Below, piece after piece: positions 12,101 through 28,642 of a DNA stretch of 64,000 nucleotides (positions within the stretch are counted from its first letter, which is position 1; each line of letters opens with the position of its first letter). The position numbers and the translations under genes are program-made. The stretch is from Dipetalonema caudispina (lineage: Eukaryota; Nematoda; Chromadorea; Rhabditida; Onchocercidae). The notes under the pieces are model-generated. The model did no database searches. It was given only the letters and a program-made list of their open reading frames with translations, and had not been told where the DNA came from. Where the stretch lies: the NCBI GenBank assembly GCA_013365325.1, contig JABVXV010000081.1, positions 62,001 through 126,000 of the forward strand. The letters are read 5' to 3'.

Positions 12101-12549
12101 TTTAAATCATCTCTTGTCATATAACTGTTCCATATTACTTAGTAAAGTTATGGTTGCAGTTTGATTTGAACTTCGTCGCTATGTGCGAAAAATTTTTTAA
12201 TGTTGTGCATCTTTGATAATTCATGGAACATTTGTTTATCAGAATTTTATTTTCAGTTAGAAATGACTCGAATGGCAAAATTTTTCCTGGATGGTAGTCA
12301 GGTAATTTTTCCACAATGATACAACGTGGCTGCCAAAGCCCTAGTCATCCATGTGATATCAGAAAGCAGTCTTTATGCCAATTTACTAAGTTTTTGTGAA
12401 ACCTGTTCATTTAAATGTCTCACATGTATAAAATATAAATCGTGTGATGATTTCCTCTGTAACCTAGTTATTTTATATATTCTGTTTCATAGTGGAAAAA
12501 GGATCTCAGCGGTTATCGGTACCTCAAGCTTAAGTATCTGCCGTTTTAA
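6190..12549 (+). CDS. unrecognised Ser/Pro-rich protein, ~338 aa, 11 exons
   Basis: No family was recognised. Model exons: 6190-6246, 8564-8758, 8969-9060, 9380-9480, 10108-10219, 10573-10669, 10954-11105, 11503-11620 (or to 11641), 11718-11840, 12048-12095, 12257-12301, 12493-12549. All junction phases agree and the reading stays open to TAA at 12547. The first exon (M-R-R-I-D-V, ending ATG|GTAAGT) joins in phase to the exon at 8564; a start at 8579 is the fallback. The N-terminal third is basic and rich in TP and SP dipeptides ([22 protein letters not shown]), resembling proline-directed kinase sites and possible nuclear localisation signals. The middle is acidic (DDENDD). The C-terminus is compact, with the segment [13 protein letters not shown] cell-cycle regulator would fit but is speculation. 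The donor at 10220 (GTCAGC) is weak, and the exon ending near 11620 needs a GC donor or an even weaker GTCCGC. Confidence 0.6.
6652..6676. repeat. poly(T), 25 bases
   Basis: T run inside the first intron of the unknown gene at 6190, directly beside the perfect inverted repeat that starts at 6677. Confidence 0.9.
6677..6721. repeat. perfect 15-bp inverted repeat, 15-base loop
   Basis: Left arm 6677-6691 and right arm 6707-6721 are exact reverse complements (core TTATAAC). It sits immediately after a poly(T) run in the intron of the unknown gene. It may be a small mobile-element end pair or a hairpin; no transposase is nearby. Confidence 0.8.
7746..8058 (-). pseudogene. decayed HSP70 (DnaK/HscA-like) fragment
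   Basis: On the minus strand the translation carries an HSP70 nucleotide-binding-domain signature: a VPAY segment, then an Asp-Asp-Ser stretch, then [14 protein letters not shown], followed after a one-base frame change by GTFTIYDL, matching the order in DnaK/HscA (VPAYF...[11 protein letters not shown]...YDLGGGTF). Upstream, in the same frame and across a TAA, the reading [10 protein letters not shown] fits the segment normally preceding VPAY. Defects: in-frame TAA at about 7973 and 7816, the frame change near 7817, and loss of the phosphate-binding GGGT (D-D-K-T instead). It contains no intron and lies antisense in an intron of the gene at 6190. The missing introns and HscA-like spacing suggest transfer from a bacterial endosymbiont such as Wolbachia, but decay of a mitochondrial-type HSP70 copy is not excluded. 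Confidence 0.7.
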
Positions 12550-15500
12550 CTTGATTCAGGTTTTATTTGTTGCTTCTGGTTTTAAGATCGATTTAGGTTG
12601 TGTTTGTTAAAACAGTTTGACTGATTTTGATAATGTTAAATAGGAGGATACTTAAGACTAAGCTCTTACTCTTGCTGTTACACTTAATTTTAGCGGTTTT
12701 TTCACTTAATTTATAACTTACTTCACGCAGCGTTGGCAACTTTGGCGTCTAGTTGCGACTTTCTGAGCTCGGTGAAAAAAATATTCGGTTAGATTACAGT
12801 TTTGCCATTATTCCCGTTAGAAGGACAAAATTTTACAAGAATGGATTTGCTAAGAAGCTGGTCTTCTCTTTCTTATTCTTACATATGCCGTCATTTTGGT
12901 CTGGTGTTTCCAGAAAATTTCGGTACTTCTGATATCAAACCGAATCGTTTGAAAGAGAGTACATGCTTTTTACTGAACTCAGAAAATCGTGACTGAATGC
13001 TAAATTTACTATTACTGCATTAGTCAAGTCGTGATGCAATAACTCTTAAAAACAATGCCATCCTGACGACCAAAAACTCTTCATACTGAATAACTTCTAT
13101 TGCAAGAAAATGAAAAGTAAATAAGGTCCGGCATTCCATCACTTTGATTTCCTACGAAATATGCAAATTGATTTGGCTAGGACCGTTTCTAATTGGAACT
13201 TATTATTCAGAGCTCTGAGTTGTTAGATCGTTGTTGATGCTGTTGGCTGGCGGTAAGATTGAAAGGTAACCATTCTCCTTTGTTGTTTCTTTCAATTTCA
13301 TTCTTTCGTTTCAGAAATTTTTAGATTTCATAGTCTGTCTGTCAATTTCTTTCTCTTTACCAATTCCGCATTTTTCTCCCATTCAGTGTACTAGTTCCAA
13401 TAACAACACTTTTCCGTTTTAAATCTGCATAATACATTTGTTTGGAATACAGGAATGTGCACATTTCTACGTAATTTTTTCGAGGGTTTTTTTTTTTTGA
13501 AATGTCGTGTACCATAAATCTCTGTGTTGTTCCTACTTTCCTTTCTGATTTTATGATCTTCCATTTCTCATGTAATTTTCAACATTTTATCTATGCAGTT
13601 CGCCCTCTTTCACTGTAAAGTATTTGTTCTTTTTCCTCATCGCCGAAAGCTATCTCCTTCTTCTAACTTAACAAGTATTTTACTTAATAGTGATTTGGTC
13701 TAATCATGATTGTCTCAAAGCATGCATTTTAACAGTTTTCAAATATGTTGTTCTTGGACGAAACTAAAATTTTCATTACTTGCTTTTGCTAGTGTTATTT
13801 GACAGTATAACATTTTGGAAATAAAGTAGTGCAGAATGATTAGAAATTTGAGAACTGTAAATGTTTTGCATTGGTATTTTTTAGATAAGCTGTAGAACTC
13901 TTCATGTTGGTATTTCACTTTTTTTGCTTTGTTTTTTCTCCAGCATTTTTAAACTGATATCATACTTTTCAAACCATTTGTTTTTTTCCTTCCATCATCT
14001 TTTAAATGCAGACTTTTCAGCGAGAAATATGAACTGTCTGCACAGTTATCTCGTTATCATCTGTATACAAGCCCTTTCCATCACTCCTTATATATAGTCT
14101 TCAAGTCACCTCATGTAATAGTCATTCCATTATCCTTTCCATACAGTCTTCTATAAAGACAATTCGTCATTTTCCTGCATTTTTAGAACTTTGGAAGTTT
14201 TAATTTACGATTTATTCTTGTTTGGAAAGATTTATATATTTTGCAAATCATAATGTTCATGAATAAAATTAAAGTGTTGGAAATAAAAATTAATTCAAAG
14301 TTGTATGGTATGCATTTCAGATTATCACATCATTGAGAATGATTCATAGTTTCGGAAATGTTCCTTTTTTCGTTTTCAACGATTGTAGTCAGAATCAATC
14401 GAGTAATATTCATTGAAATTTGAAACTCAAATTTTATTGGACAGGGACTCTCTCCCGGCCTTTATCCTAAACTTTTCCCTCATTGCCGTCTATATCAACG
14501 CCTTTTATTTAATTCTTCCTGCAATTTCCCGCTTCATTTGTTTTCTTCACTTCGGATTTATTATCGTTCAAACTAATTATTAACATGAAATTAGTATCAA
14601 CAGAACTAAGAAAAAGAAATTGCATTCATTATATTTCATGCATCTTGTTGGAAATTTTAAAACAAATCCAATGCACGAAAAAATCATTAGTTTCATCTTT
14701 TATACGTTTATCATCGAATTATTACCATTAATTTTTACATAAATTCTATCTCTTTTTAAATTTCATATTTTTAAAATCATTGATAAATTTTGAAATCTGC
14801 AAAAAAATTCCTCTTTTCCATTTCTCCAATAATATAATAAATAATATACATGTTGTTACCGTTTTAGATCAATTAAACCTTCGTATATAATGAATAATTA
14901 CCATATGAACATGAAGTAAAACATGTCGATGGTAAAAAATGAATAATTTGAATAATTTCATTTATTTTATAATTTTAATCAATTTCACATTTTGTTGAGG
15001 CCATGTATTACTTCGTTATCATTAGAGAGTTACTCAGAAGCGCAAAAAAAAGGAACTACCGATATGTTTTGCAATTTCTTTTCGTACTCTTTTTGTTTTA
15101 ATGATATAATTATAGGATGGGCCAAAATTAAACAAGCTAAATGGTAGGAATTTTAATGAACTTTATTTTTCAAATCAACCTAAAAAGGTGTAAATGTGAA
15201 CAGAACTAGGAATATGATTAGAAAAAAAAATCAAAGATATTTGTCATCTAACTCCAGAAGTTTCATGAATTTATCCCCATTAATATATTAAATCTAATTT
15301 TTACGCTAAAATTTCGAAACCAATTTAGTCTAAAACAAGTCGACAGATCTAAAACATAGCATGTGAATTTCAAAAAAAGTAATTTTGTGTAAATCATTGC
15401 AAAGAATAATTGTAAAAATGGAAACAATTTATTGCATTTGATAATTTAGGCTTGAAAATTTACGGTAGCATTTGCATGACGTTTGAAAATTTTTAGAAAT

Positions 15501-17081
15501 AATTTCTCTTAATGTTAAAAAAAAAGAGGACTTTGATGATTTGATAAATATGATAAAACAACAGACATCATCCCCACATATTCTTCCTCAAATCTTCCTA
15601 TAAGTCAGTGAGGTAATTGAATCATACAGATTTTGAAAGCATTCGAGATTGTTTATTTTAGGGATATCAAAACATAGCATATATGCGTAAGATTGTATGA
15701 AAATTTCTGTAAATTTCGAAATAATCCTTCAGCTATAATTTAGTAGAAGGACCTAGAAAATTCATATTTTGAAATGAATATCCAGATAATTCACCCATGC
15801 CTTCATATAATATCCTTTTGTTGCTTAATTAATTAGAAGAAGTACATGGAAACTCTTGGTTTGTCATCGTGTTGTTCTGTTTAATCCTTCAAATATTTCC
15901 CAGCCTAGTTTTTAGGTAGCCAAGATTCATTGCATTTTCACATCTTTCTTCATTAATAGAAGATTTTATTGGAGGGTTACAACATTTGCGCTCCAAGACC
16001 TTTTCCTGTTATTTCAAAGGAATGTTTAAAAAATAAATTTTTTACTGTCTTACATTCTGAAATATAGCAGTTCGTAGCTTTATTTTTCAGATATTAACTA
16101 GCCAACTTAATTATATTCTTCATATAATTGAGTGCAAGGTTTTTTTTGCCTAGCAAGTTTTTCCTAAAATTTCATATTTTTCCCTTAATATAAAAATGTA
16201 ATTTCAATTACATTTATGAGTCATACACTGTTTCAGAAACTTTATCCAGCACATTGCATCCAATATTTGGAGAGCTGAACTAAATAATCAATCAGTTCAA
16301 GTGGGAAAATCAGTTTTGGTTGAGAAAGATCACATCAATTCGTATTTTTTAAATAATAAAGAACACTCAAGGCAAGAATATTTTCAATAATCATTACTGC
16401 CACTGCATAAAGTAAACTTCATAATTTTTGAAGCAGTGAATGGCGCAACACACTTTCATCTCGTCAAATTCAAACGTTCATGAGCGTATGATGCTTGTTT
16501 TGGACCAACAACAATTCATGTGGAAGACGTGCGCTCGCTGACGTTTCTGATCATCGACTTCAGGCAAATCGATCACTATTCATCTGCAATTAATTGCCAG
16601 AGTAAACCATAATGAGCAATACGTTTCAAAAGCAAGAAAAGAACTGAAAAAATGCTACTGCCCCAGTTGATTAATAATGGCCACCAACTGCGTAAATCGA
16701 TCAAGCTGTATTACAGCAAAATAGTCGAAAGTGTGATTTTTTTTTTCTCGCAAATGAAAAATGGAATGACGAAACGTACTCATAATGAATTCGTCATTGA
16801 GGAAGGAAATAGCGAAACAAAACCAGTTACCGTTACTGTGAACTATGACTAGTGGCAGTGAAAAAAAAAAAATAAAAAACTGGACCTTAGATTGCAATAT
16901 AATAAGCTATTCAAAGACCAGCCACATGAATTAAAACTGAATTTCTTGTAAAAATAATGTTACCAACCAAAGAAATGTACGTAATGCCGTTTATGTCACC
17001 CAAGTTTTATCGCATAACAAGCAGCTAACGTTCCTTACACCGCCAAACGGATCACGTCTCTTCGTGGGTAGCAGAGATGTA
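12550..17081. other. intergenic, no gene seen
   Basis: AT-rich sequence between the convergent unknown gene (+) and the MTRFR-like gene (-). Open stretches at 12326-12610 and 12802-12996 show neither family similarity nor a usable exon chain. A slightly GC-richer patch lies at 16440-16850, with only short open frames (33 and 66 codons). Nothing else was identified. Confidence 0.6.
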
Positions 17082-18170
17082 TCATTTTAGGAATTCGACA
17101 GAAAAACAAAAAGTACAAATACCTCGTATAGGATTCAAATCGATTTTTTCGCCTGCAGAATTAGATCGCTCCTCAGCATACACTTTTTTCAGTTCACGTA
17201 TAGCTGCCCTCTTCCGCTTATTCTTTGCACCTCGTTCACGCTCTATCCGTTCCAGCTGAGCATCATATGAATTTTCGCCGTTCAAACGCCGATCTACCGC
17301 ATGTTTTAACCTATATAACTTAGTTCAAATTGAAGCTTGATGGGGTAATTCAAAGCTTTCATATTTCCAGTGAATTGTGACGTGTTGTCGAAACATTTGA
17401 ACAGAAATACAGTGTGATTATCTTTTGGATAACTTGACATCCATCCCTAAAGACAACCCAAATCTGGAAAATACCAGTCTGCCAAAACTATTTTGCTATC
17501 TAGGACAGCATTTTTTTGCGCAGTAAACAGTAAATGTTCGTTGAAAGTACATCCTCTTTGTTTCTTTTTTTTTTGTTTTCCAAAACCGATAAGCCCCACT
17601 AAAATTTCCTTAAAAATCTAGAAAGAACCTTGAAAAGAAGGCAAACTCTTTATTCTCCGATTCCTCATGAGATCTGTGTCATCGCTGAACGGACATTTTC
17701 AATTCTTGAATTATGTTCCGATCTTTACCTTTCCTGAGCAATTTCAATATTTTCCTGCAGAAGTCTCGACTGATGGACTCGAACAACGATACCGGTGGGT
17801 ATGTGTTTGATTGTTACTGCATTCCTCGTCATATTCACCTTTTGTCCGCCGGGACCCCATCCGGAAATGATTTTCTGGAAAACATCATCATAAGGACGTG
17901 TCTTCATTCTACTTTCCAAGGACGTAAATATCAATTTCCAGAGGATTGATATTTCTTTATGTGCATCTGAAAGCTTTGAAGATACCATATCCAGCAAGTA
18001 CAGCTACGCAAACATTACACGAACAACACGTACAAATAACGGTGGAGCATACTTGCCTGGACACAATCTTCAGATCGTATTACAGGAAAAATATAATTCT
18101 TTAATTTTTGTTTTGCAGAACTGAACCGCACTGAATATGTGTGCAACCTAACTGAACATCGTAGAAACAT
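17082..18170 (-). CDS. MTRFR: mitochondrial GGQ release/rescue factor (C12orf65/MTRFR-like), 194 aa
   Basis: A class I release-factor-like peptidyl-tRNA hydrolase expected to rescue stalled mitochondrial ribosomes. Exons in transcript order: 18170-18053, 17966-17729, 17310-17082; phases agree, giving 194 aa. Residues 79-81 form the catalytic GGQ inside GWGPGGQKVNMTRN, followed by KHIPTGIVV and HQSR, as in the C12orf65 family. The C-terminal exon is Lys/Arg/Glu-rich (helical, ribosome-binding tail), as is typical. No stop-codon-recognition domain is present, which separates it from MTRF1/MTRF1L. The first ~35 residues are rich in Arg, Ser, Thr and Val with few acids, consistent with a mitochondrial targeting peptide. 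The start at 18170 sits three bases behind an ATTCAG acceptor, probably a trans-splice site. The exon 1/2 junction could alternatively use a GC donor at 18056 with acceptor CTTCAAAG; both keep the frame. Confidence 0.88.
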
Positions 18171-19930
18171 TGCCTGAATTGGAAAATTATCCTTTAAATA
18201 TATTCTTAAAATTAAGAATCTCAAGTAACCGATATCGAATATTATATTAAAAAAAAAAGACAAAAACGATATGGAATGTTGTTACCAAAAAAAAAAAAAA
18301 GCCCCCTCAGCAGGTCACCCCACTTTTTATATCATTAATTGCCCAAATTTCCCAAATTTCCTTCACTGACTAAATCCCCTTTTTCTAACAATCTCCAGAT
18401 AATGAATATTTTGTAAACTATTCTGTAAAATTTCCTTCCTGCGACAAAAAAAAAAACGGAATCTCTCGATGTACTTTTTGGATGGATATGGTAGCTTACC
18501 ACTACATATCGCAGCAAAAGTTAATAGTATTATATAACCAACATTACTAAGTTATAACAAATGCGCAGTTGAAAAAGTTATTAGATTTCCTGTCAGATCC
18601 TCACAATAGACTGCTGTCAAAACTATACGATCACATAAAACAACATCCTGATTTTATACTCTATTATAATAACTAGTCATTTAGTACAGCATTTAGTGTC
18701 ATACTCAGTTAAAATTGCCCAATCACCTAGCAGATCATTATGTTTTCAGAACCTACTAAAATCATCAGGTCATTCAGATCAACTGCCATATCTCTTGATG
18801 ACGGTAACAAACCCCACACCGGTTACGAACAGCTACGGAACAGTCTCCTAGAATCAGTGACAATACTAACCGTTAAACCATCCCGTTTAATTGTAAGTAC
18901 CAATTAAAAAAAACTGAAATATATGCATACTCTAAATGGATGGTAGTTTTTGATGAATAGGATGACAATACACATGACAATACAATTGATAAATTATTGT
19001 CATACAATTTGCATGCAGTATCAAACATTTTTCATACAATATGCATATAGAACCAAACTAACTGGTAAATAAAATAACCATCAGATAAAGAAGATTATGT
19101 AGGAATTACGCTGCGAAACTTTATGCATTTTTAAACAATTAAAAGAAACACTTCAAAATTTGAATTTTGGCATGTATGGGAAATTAAAAGAAACAAAACA
19201 AAGCTTTTTGAAAACTAATATATTTCCAGCTAACTGCAAGAAAAAAAATAGTGACGACTCCAAAACAGATTGCTATCGCTATCTAGATGATTTCCATATC
19301 ATATTATTTTTTGTTATCCAAAAATGATTTAGCAATTTTTTAAATCCATAAAGGATTACTTCAAGTTGAATATAATAATACATAGCTGAGGTAAACGAAA
19401 CAGCAATAACAATATGAAAACAACGCACAACATCCGTCAATGTAGTGAACGAAGACACAGAGATCGTAAAATTATTAACATATTGTAAAGATTCCAAAAA
19501 GATGGAGTGGAACAAGTAGCATTCCTAAATTTTCCAGACATAATCTGTTTTTTGAGGATACATTTTTCATAATAGTAATAGTTCCAACTGTATCAAAAAT
19601 TATTCGCATCCACAAAGCGGACAGTTGTGTCCGGGAAGAAGAGCATCACTATTTCGACTGGAACAAGCACCAATTACTAAGATAATATATTGGCTTTAGA
19701 AAACGAGTTTCAAAATACCCTGAAAATACACGCACTGGCAAAAACTTGGAAAAAGATGCGAAATACCAATATAAAAACTTCAACAAGAACTAACACATTC
19801 TCATGGATAATTTCCATGACAGTCTACATAAAAAGAACGATTCCGTTCATTTAGCATGAAAATATGTTGATTTCAAAAGTACATTCATTCCGTAGACTTC
19901 AATGAACAGACCTGAACACCACAATTATGG

Positions 19931-23798
<3,868 letters not shown>

Positions 23799-24693
23799 CT
23801 TGATGCAGTCAAATAACTGTCCCTGAAATTTCGATATATCTCAATCTTCACATAGTATATAACCCACAACAAATACCTACCGGAACATACCCGAAACCCG
23901 CAGTCACCGGACCTTCCGGACCTTCAAATACCGAGACCAATGCAATTCAGATTATTATCACGGCCTAAATTACACAATCGTTAAATCCCTTTTGAAGCTT
24001 TGTCGCCAAATAGATTTTGCGGTTAATTCGAACAGCTTTTAATAGAGTTAACAAATCTGAGGAGTTGGTTCCGGATACTCTAACCTGAAATTCTGCTTAT
24101 CGAAATTATATACCAAATAAAAGTCTCTCAACTGAAACATTTCATTGTAGAGACAGCAGGAATAGCGTAATTCTAATTTAAAAGTGGTGAATTGAAGGTC
24201 TAGCAAGATAAGCTTCAGCTTGCGTACTAATCATGCTAGCTACCGTGTTCAATTTGCAGTGATGTCAGATACCATAAGAATGCTGTAGTTATAATCGAGT
24301 CCATTTCAGTGAGTCACTCAATCACATTGGTAAGTGCTTCTTTACAATAATTTAGAAGATTAATTACATACTATTAGCAGAATGCTAGTCAAATAATCGA
24401 TTGATCTGTTCAAAAATTTCAGCTTAATCGAGTTAGCTTATAATGAAACAATTTTTACAGTGTTTACAATGAGTTATAATTTACCTTTATACTAAATAGT
24501 AGAACTAAGACTAGGTACTCTTTAGTTCGATCACATATTTTTCCTACCTTTAAAATTCTAACTGAGCATTTGTTTTCAAATTTCAAATTTAAATAAAGAT
24601 GTAGAACTGTCGAAGATGACAAAATCTATGATGATAGGGTTTACTGCTAACTAAAATTTATGGAATTTCACATTTTCGGGATACTTTCTTTAG

Positions 24694-24852
24694 ATGAAAA
24701 TTTCAACGAAAATAGAGGATGAAAATCATTCCGAAGATGATGTATCAAACGACATTTTGATAGATGTGAATGATGATAACGATGAAGGACGAAGAGTAAG
24801 AACGATGGAACTTCCAAGACAACATTTACTGCTCCGAACTCGCCAACCGTAA
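24694..24852 (+). other. possible acidic 52-codon exon or remnant
   Basis: An ATG directly behind TTCTTTAG opens 52 codons that look composition-biased like a real protein: Asp/Glu-rich (EDENHSEDD, VNDDNDEG), then Arg-rich, ending at TAA 24850. The same frame stays open for a further 39 codons to TAG at 24970. An upstream open segment 24260-24329 (acceptor TTTGCAG, donor TTG|GTAAGT) would join in phase. No family was recognised and no start-to-stop gene could be built. It may be a small clade-specific gene or a decayed one. Confidence 0.22.
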
Positions 24853-25752
24853 TGGGATGAGCATTCAATGAGTTGGAACGATGAGAATGTGTTGTTTGCA
24901 AATGCTGTAAAGTTACGAGAACAACACATGTGTCCTAATCAGAATATCACACGTTTAACCAATTTGCAATAGCATCCTGCCAATACATCGCATCAAGTAC
25001 CATTTTTTGGACAAAAAGAAACACAAACATAACATCTAACTGATCGATTTTGATGATATGAACACATTAAAGTTAAGTTTTTTTTATTAACGTGAAAAAA
25101 TTTTCATGAAATGGATAACTCGGAGATTACGAGACTATCATTGCATGTAAGTTATGCCATTAGTGAATCATTTACCATATCATAATTGAGGATAGAAATT
25201 TGAAAGTTAGTTGTAGGATATGAGAAACAGAGAAACGAAGAAAGGGAGAGAGAGTATTAATCTAAGATTTCAACAGTAATAAATAGAAGAATTTTTTAAC
25301 AAAAGGGAAGAATATTGGTAATATATAGAGATGTTATTCTTCTGATATGTTTAGAAAACAAAAAATAAAAAGGAAGAAAGAAAAAAAAAACACGTATGAA
25401 TACAAGAACTATGACCGAAAAACATTACAAATACAGCACACCAATGATTACACTCTAACGATGCAACCAGCCATCAACTTATTCATTATCATGCTTTCAA
25501 ATCAGTAAACAATCAGTGCGCAAAAAGCAAATGAAAGTGTATGTTGAAAGAATTTTACTTACACATATTTTAAAAAAGGCTAAATCAAATGTTTAATATA
25601 AATTACAAATCTATAATAATACCAAGAAGTATAAATATTTAAGACTAGACTATTTCTTGTTAACAACATCTGTTCTGTAATAGGATAGCACGGAATTACA
25701 TATCACAAACTCCTGGAATGAACATGTTGGATTATTACTCATTTTCGGCAAA

Positions 25753-27124
25753 TTACTGAGAAAAGAAATCCGACATTTTGTAGAGTATCGTTTCGGGAGT
25801 TGACAGCAGATCTTTTGCCATCGTCACGTCATTATTTATAGCTGATTTTAGTTCATCTAAAAGCTTTTCGAACATCTTTCATGGTTCATTTTGATGAAAG
25901 GTGATGTAATGCTTGCACAGGAGAAAAAAATGCGTAATATGTTGCAAAGAAAACTTGGCAAGAAAAAAAAGCGAGAAAAACAAAAAGAAGACCCAAAGAA
26001 TTGAATGCAGCCATAGGGCGCAGAAATCCAACCAAAACAGCACGGACTTCGGCACCATAGAAATCTTCTTCGAAATTATGAAGTATATGAACTTCCTGAA
26101 ATGGCATAAAATGACGATTAATACCATCTTTTTGGATAAACAGTCGAAACCCTAATAATGATTTAATCGTTATAATAAGTATTGAAAATATGTGTGTTGT
26201 ACACAACATACAATTGTTTTCCGCTCATTTTTGAAGTGTGGATTCCATCCGATGCTAGTTACCATCCCATACACTTCACCATGATTGACATTTGCGAAAC
26301 CATAAAAGACGCCACATGGAAAATGAGGAGGTAAACGTGAAATGGCATTGTCATCCAAATTTGCTGCAAACATCTAATTCTGGCTCACCCTTAAAAATGA
26401 TATAACAAATACCAAAAGAAAAAGTGATCACAATAACATTTTTTCATGTCAGTAATGCAGTATTATTTTGATCCTTGCATACTACAAATATTTGATATTC
26501 GAATAGACGAAGTAAAACAGAAATAAGCAATTTGTTTAATTCTTCATACTGTAACAATGGGTCCAGAGGTCCATTATTCTGGAAGATAAAAAGATTACTG
26601 CGTGGACTATGTATGTATATGTGTGTGAGTCGAAAAGCTCAACGTTATCGGCTAAATGCTAAGTAAAACTTCCCGAACAATGAAATGAAGAATGTACAAC
26701 CACCGCATAACAAAATGTTTTAGAAAACTTCATACAGGAAATGCATGAATTATAAACATATAAATGGTTTGGCTAAGTACCCTTCGATTTGAAAAATCCC
26801 GACATTTGAAGGAGAAATTTGTTTCCTATTATTTTCATTCTATCTCTTCCTCTCTACGTTTCGCCAGATTACACGAAGATTTACGAAGGTTTACTGATGT
26901 TTTTTAGTATTTCTAGTACAATTTAATCTAACTATTCCGTTATATTTCTATAATATAACATGAACCCTACTGAATCCTATTTGCCATCACCTAATTTTGA
27001 CCAGTAAAAAATAGCAAAAGAATCAGCGAAGCGTACCAGTAGGACAACCCAGCTTTCGACCACCACGACCAAAGCCAACAACAACAGTACCATGGAAGTA
27101 ATATGGATAAGGATCTGGAAACAT
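25753..27124 (-). CDS. RFK: riboflavin kinase (flavokinase), 148 aa, 4 exons
   Basis: Phosphorylates riboflavin to FMN with ATP, the first step to FMN/FAD. Exons in transcript order: 27124-27037, 26363-26212, 26095-25993, 25856-25753; phases agree; 148 aa, close to the usual 150-160 for the monofunctional eukaryotic enzyme. Visible motifs: GFGRGGRKLGCPTAN at the N-terminus (Thr29 and Asn31 of the PTAN nucleotide/Mg site), CGVFYGFA, SIGWNPHFKN, then EEDFYG (residues 89-94) and VGFLRP, in the family order and spacing. The C-terminal helix ends DFFSQ. The ATG at 27124 has an in-frame TGA 12 bases upstream, fixing the start unless an upstream exon exists. The acceptor of exon 2 is taken as TTTGCAG so that PTAN is completed across the junction. 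The exon 3 donor (GTCTTC) is weak. It lies head-to-head with NF-YB, about 1.5 kb apart. Confidence 0.93.
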
Positions 27125-28642
27125 GACTAATATCTTTCATTGAATGTACACAAGACCAACAAATATTTTAAATGAGAATAATATAATCAGGCAAATAAAC
27201 AACAAACAACAAACGGTATAAAAACAAATAGAATTTCATTCTAAATCATATGAAGACGACAATCTGAACTCCCATTCGCAGATTTAAAAGATTTCTCCTC
27301 TTTACTCATAATGAGTAGAGATCATTGAATTTTCGATATTCTGAATAACATAATCATGGAAATTCACACATAATAATGAATTTTCATCTATACAATTCTC
27401 TCTTGTATGAATCAAACCTGTCATGTAACACAAGACAGTTAAATTTTAATTTGGGATTTCCGAAACCTACCATCCGTGGTGAGCTCATCGATCACTTCAT
27501 CCGTACCACTCTTAATTGTTCCGGAACGCCTATTGCGGTTTACCTGATTTGGAATCATCTTTTACTGTTGCTTCCTTTCACAAATGCCAGCAAGAAAACT
27601 TCCTATCTACAGTAATACTAATCCTGAAAGTAAAACCTTAAAAACTTCTCCTCCCTCTCTCATAAAAAAAAGAGAGAGAAAAAAAAAACGAACGGATTAT
27701 AATCGATATTTAACGCTTTCTGGTAACCCTAAGTCCTGACACTAGACATGGAAACCGACTCCCACAGTCTCCACTAATAAGATTAGATAAAAACAAACAC
27801 CACATCTGTCATTTCGAAATTTAAAATATTAATGCAAAAGTACACATTCAATAAACCTTCTATTCTCATTCAACTACCATTAAGCATCGTGTGCTTCACA
27901 CATACGGAAACGTTTACGAAAATCCAAAATTTATTTTAAGGTTACATTTAGTACTAAGATTTGGAATTAACAATATACCATCTAATTTGAAGCTTAACCA
28001 TCCCATTTATATTCAATCAAACAAAAAAAAAAAAAAAAAAAACACATGAAATTTAGCTTAACCTTTTCAACACCTCAAGAAACCAGAATTTTCAAATAAG
28101 TCTGATCAAAATAACACAAGAATATGCTGTTTTGTTGCAGAACGAGACTTAGCGGGAGTCAAAACACTGGGATTTCTGTCGTATTGGTTTTTATAGTTCT
28201 TTTTTTTCTTTTTTTTTCCACCGAGAATACCTTTTATTAGTGGGCATAATTGCATTATTGTTTCATCAGACTCATCGCATTATTTCCTACACAATCCATC
28301 ATTGTCCTTTTTTTTTTTTTTTGTTAACCAAGAAAAAATCGCTTTAGTAGAATGTTGTTAAAATGAATGGTTTGAATTTACGCCCATCTCTTATCCTTTA
28401 TTATTATACCCATTATTCTGTCTGCTTGTGAAAACTACCGGATATTCTTCGAGTTAGGGATCGATTTTCCAGGAATTGTTATCGGAGAGGATATCAGTTA
28501 CTTTCATATTGGTGATATTTCATAGAGTTGAAAGTTTCTCTGCCAGAGTTTATATATAAATCATCGATTTATTCATATGTATTTGTGTAGTATATGAAAC
28601 GTTTTGGAGTTGATTTATTGATTTTATTATAGGTCAACTATT
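27125..28642. other. divergent intergenic region between RFK and NF-YB
   Basis: About 1.5 kb between two divergent starts, so it should hold both promoters. It contains a 20-base A run at 28023-28042, a T run near 28309-28322 and AG-rich simple sequence near 27670. The open stretch 27376-27615 has no protein character. No specific promoter element was identified. Confidence 0.55.

Noticed and set aside
16440..16852. Short open frames (33 and 66 codons) in a less AT-rich patch.
   Set aside because: No motif, no splice partner and interruption by a poly(T) tract.
25879..26209. Long minus-strand open frames over the riboflavin kinase exons and introns.
   Set aside because: Only 26095-25993 and 26363-26212 are coding; the rest is intron read-through with hydrophobic low-complexity sequence.
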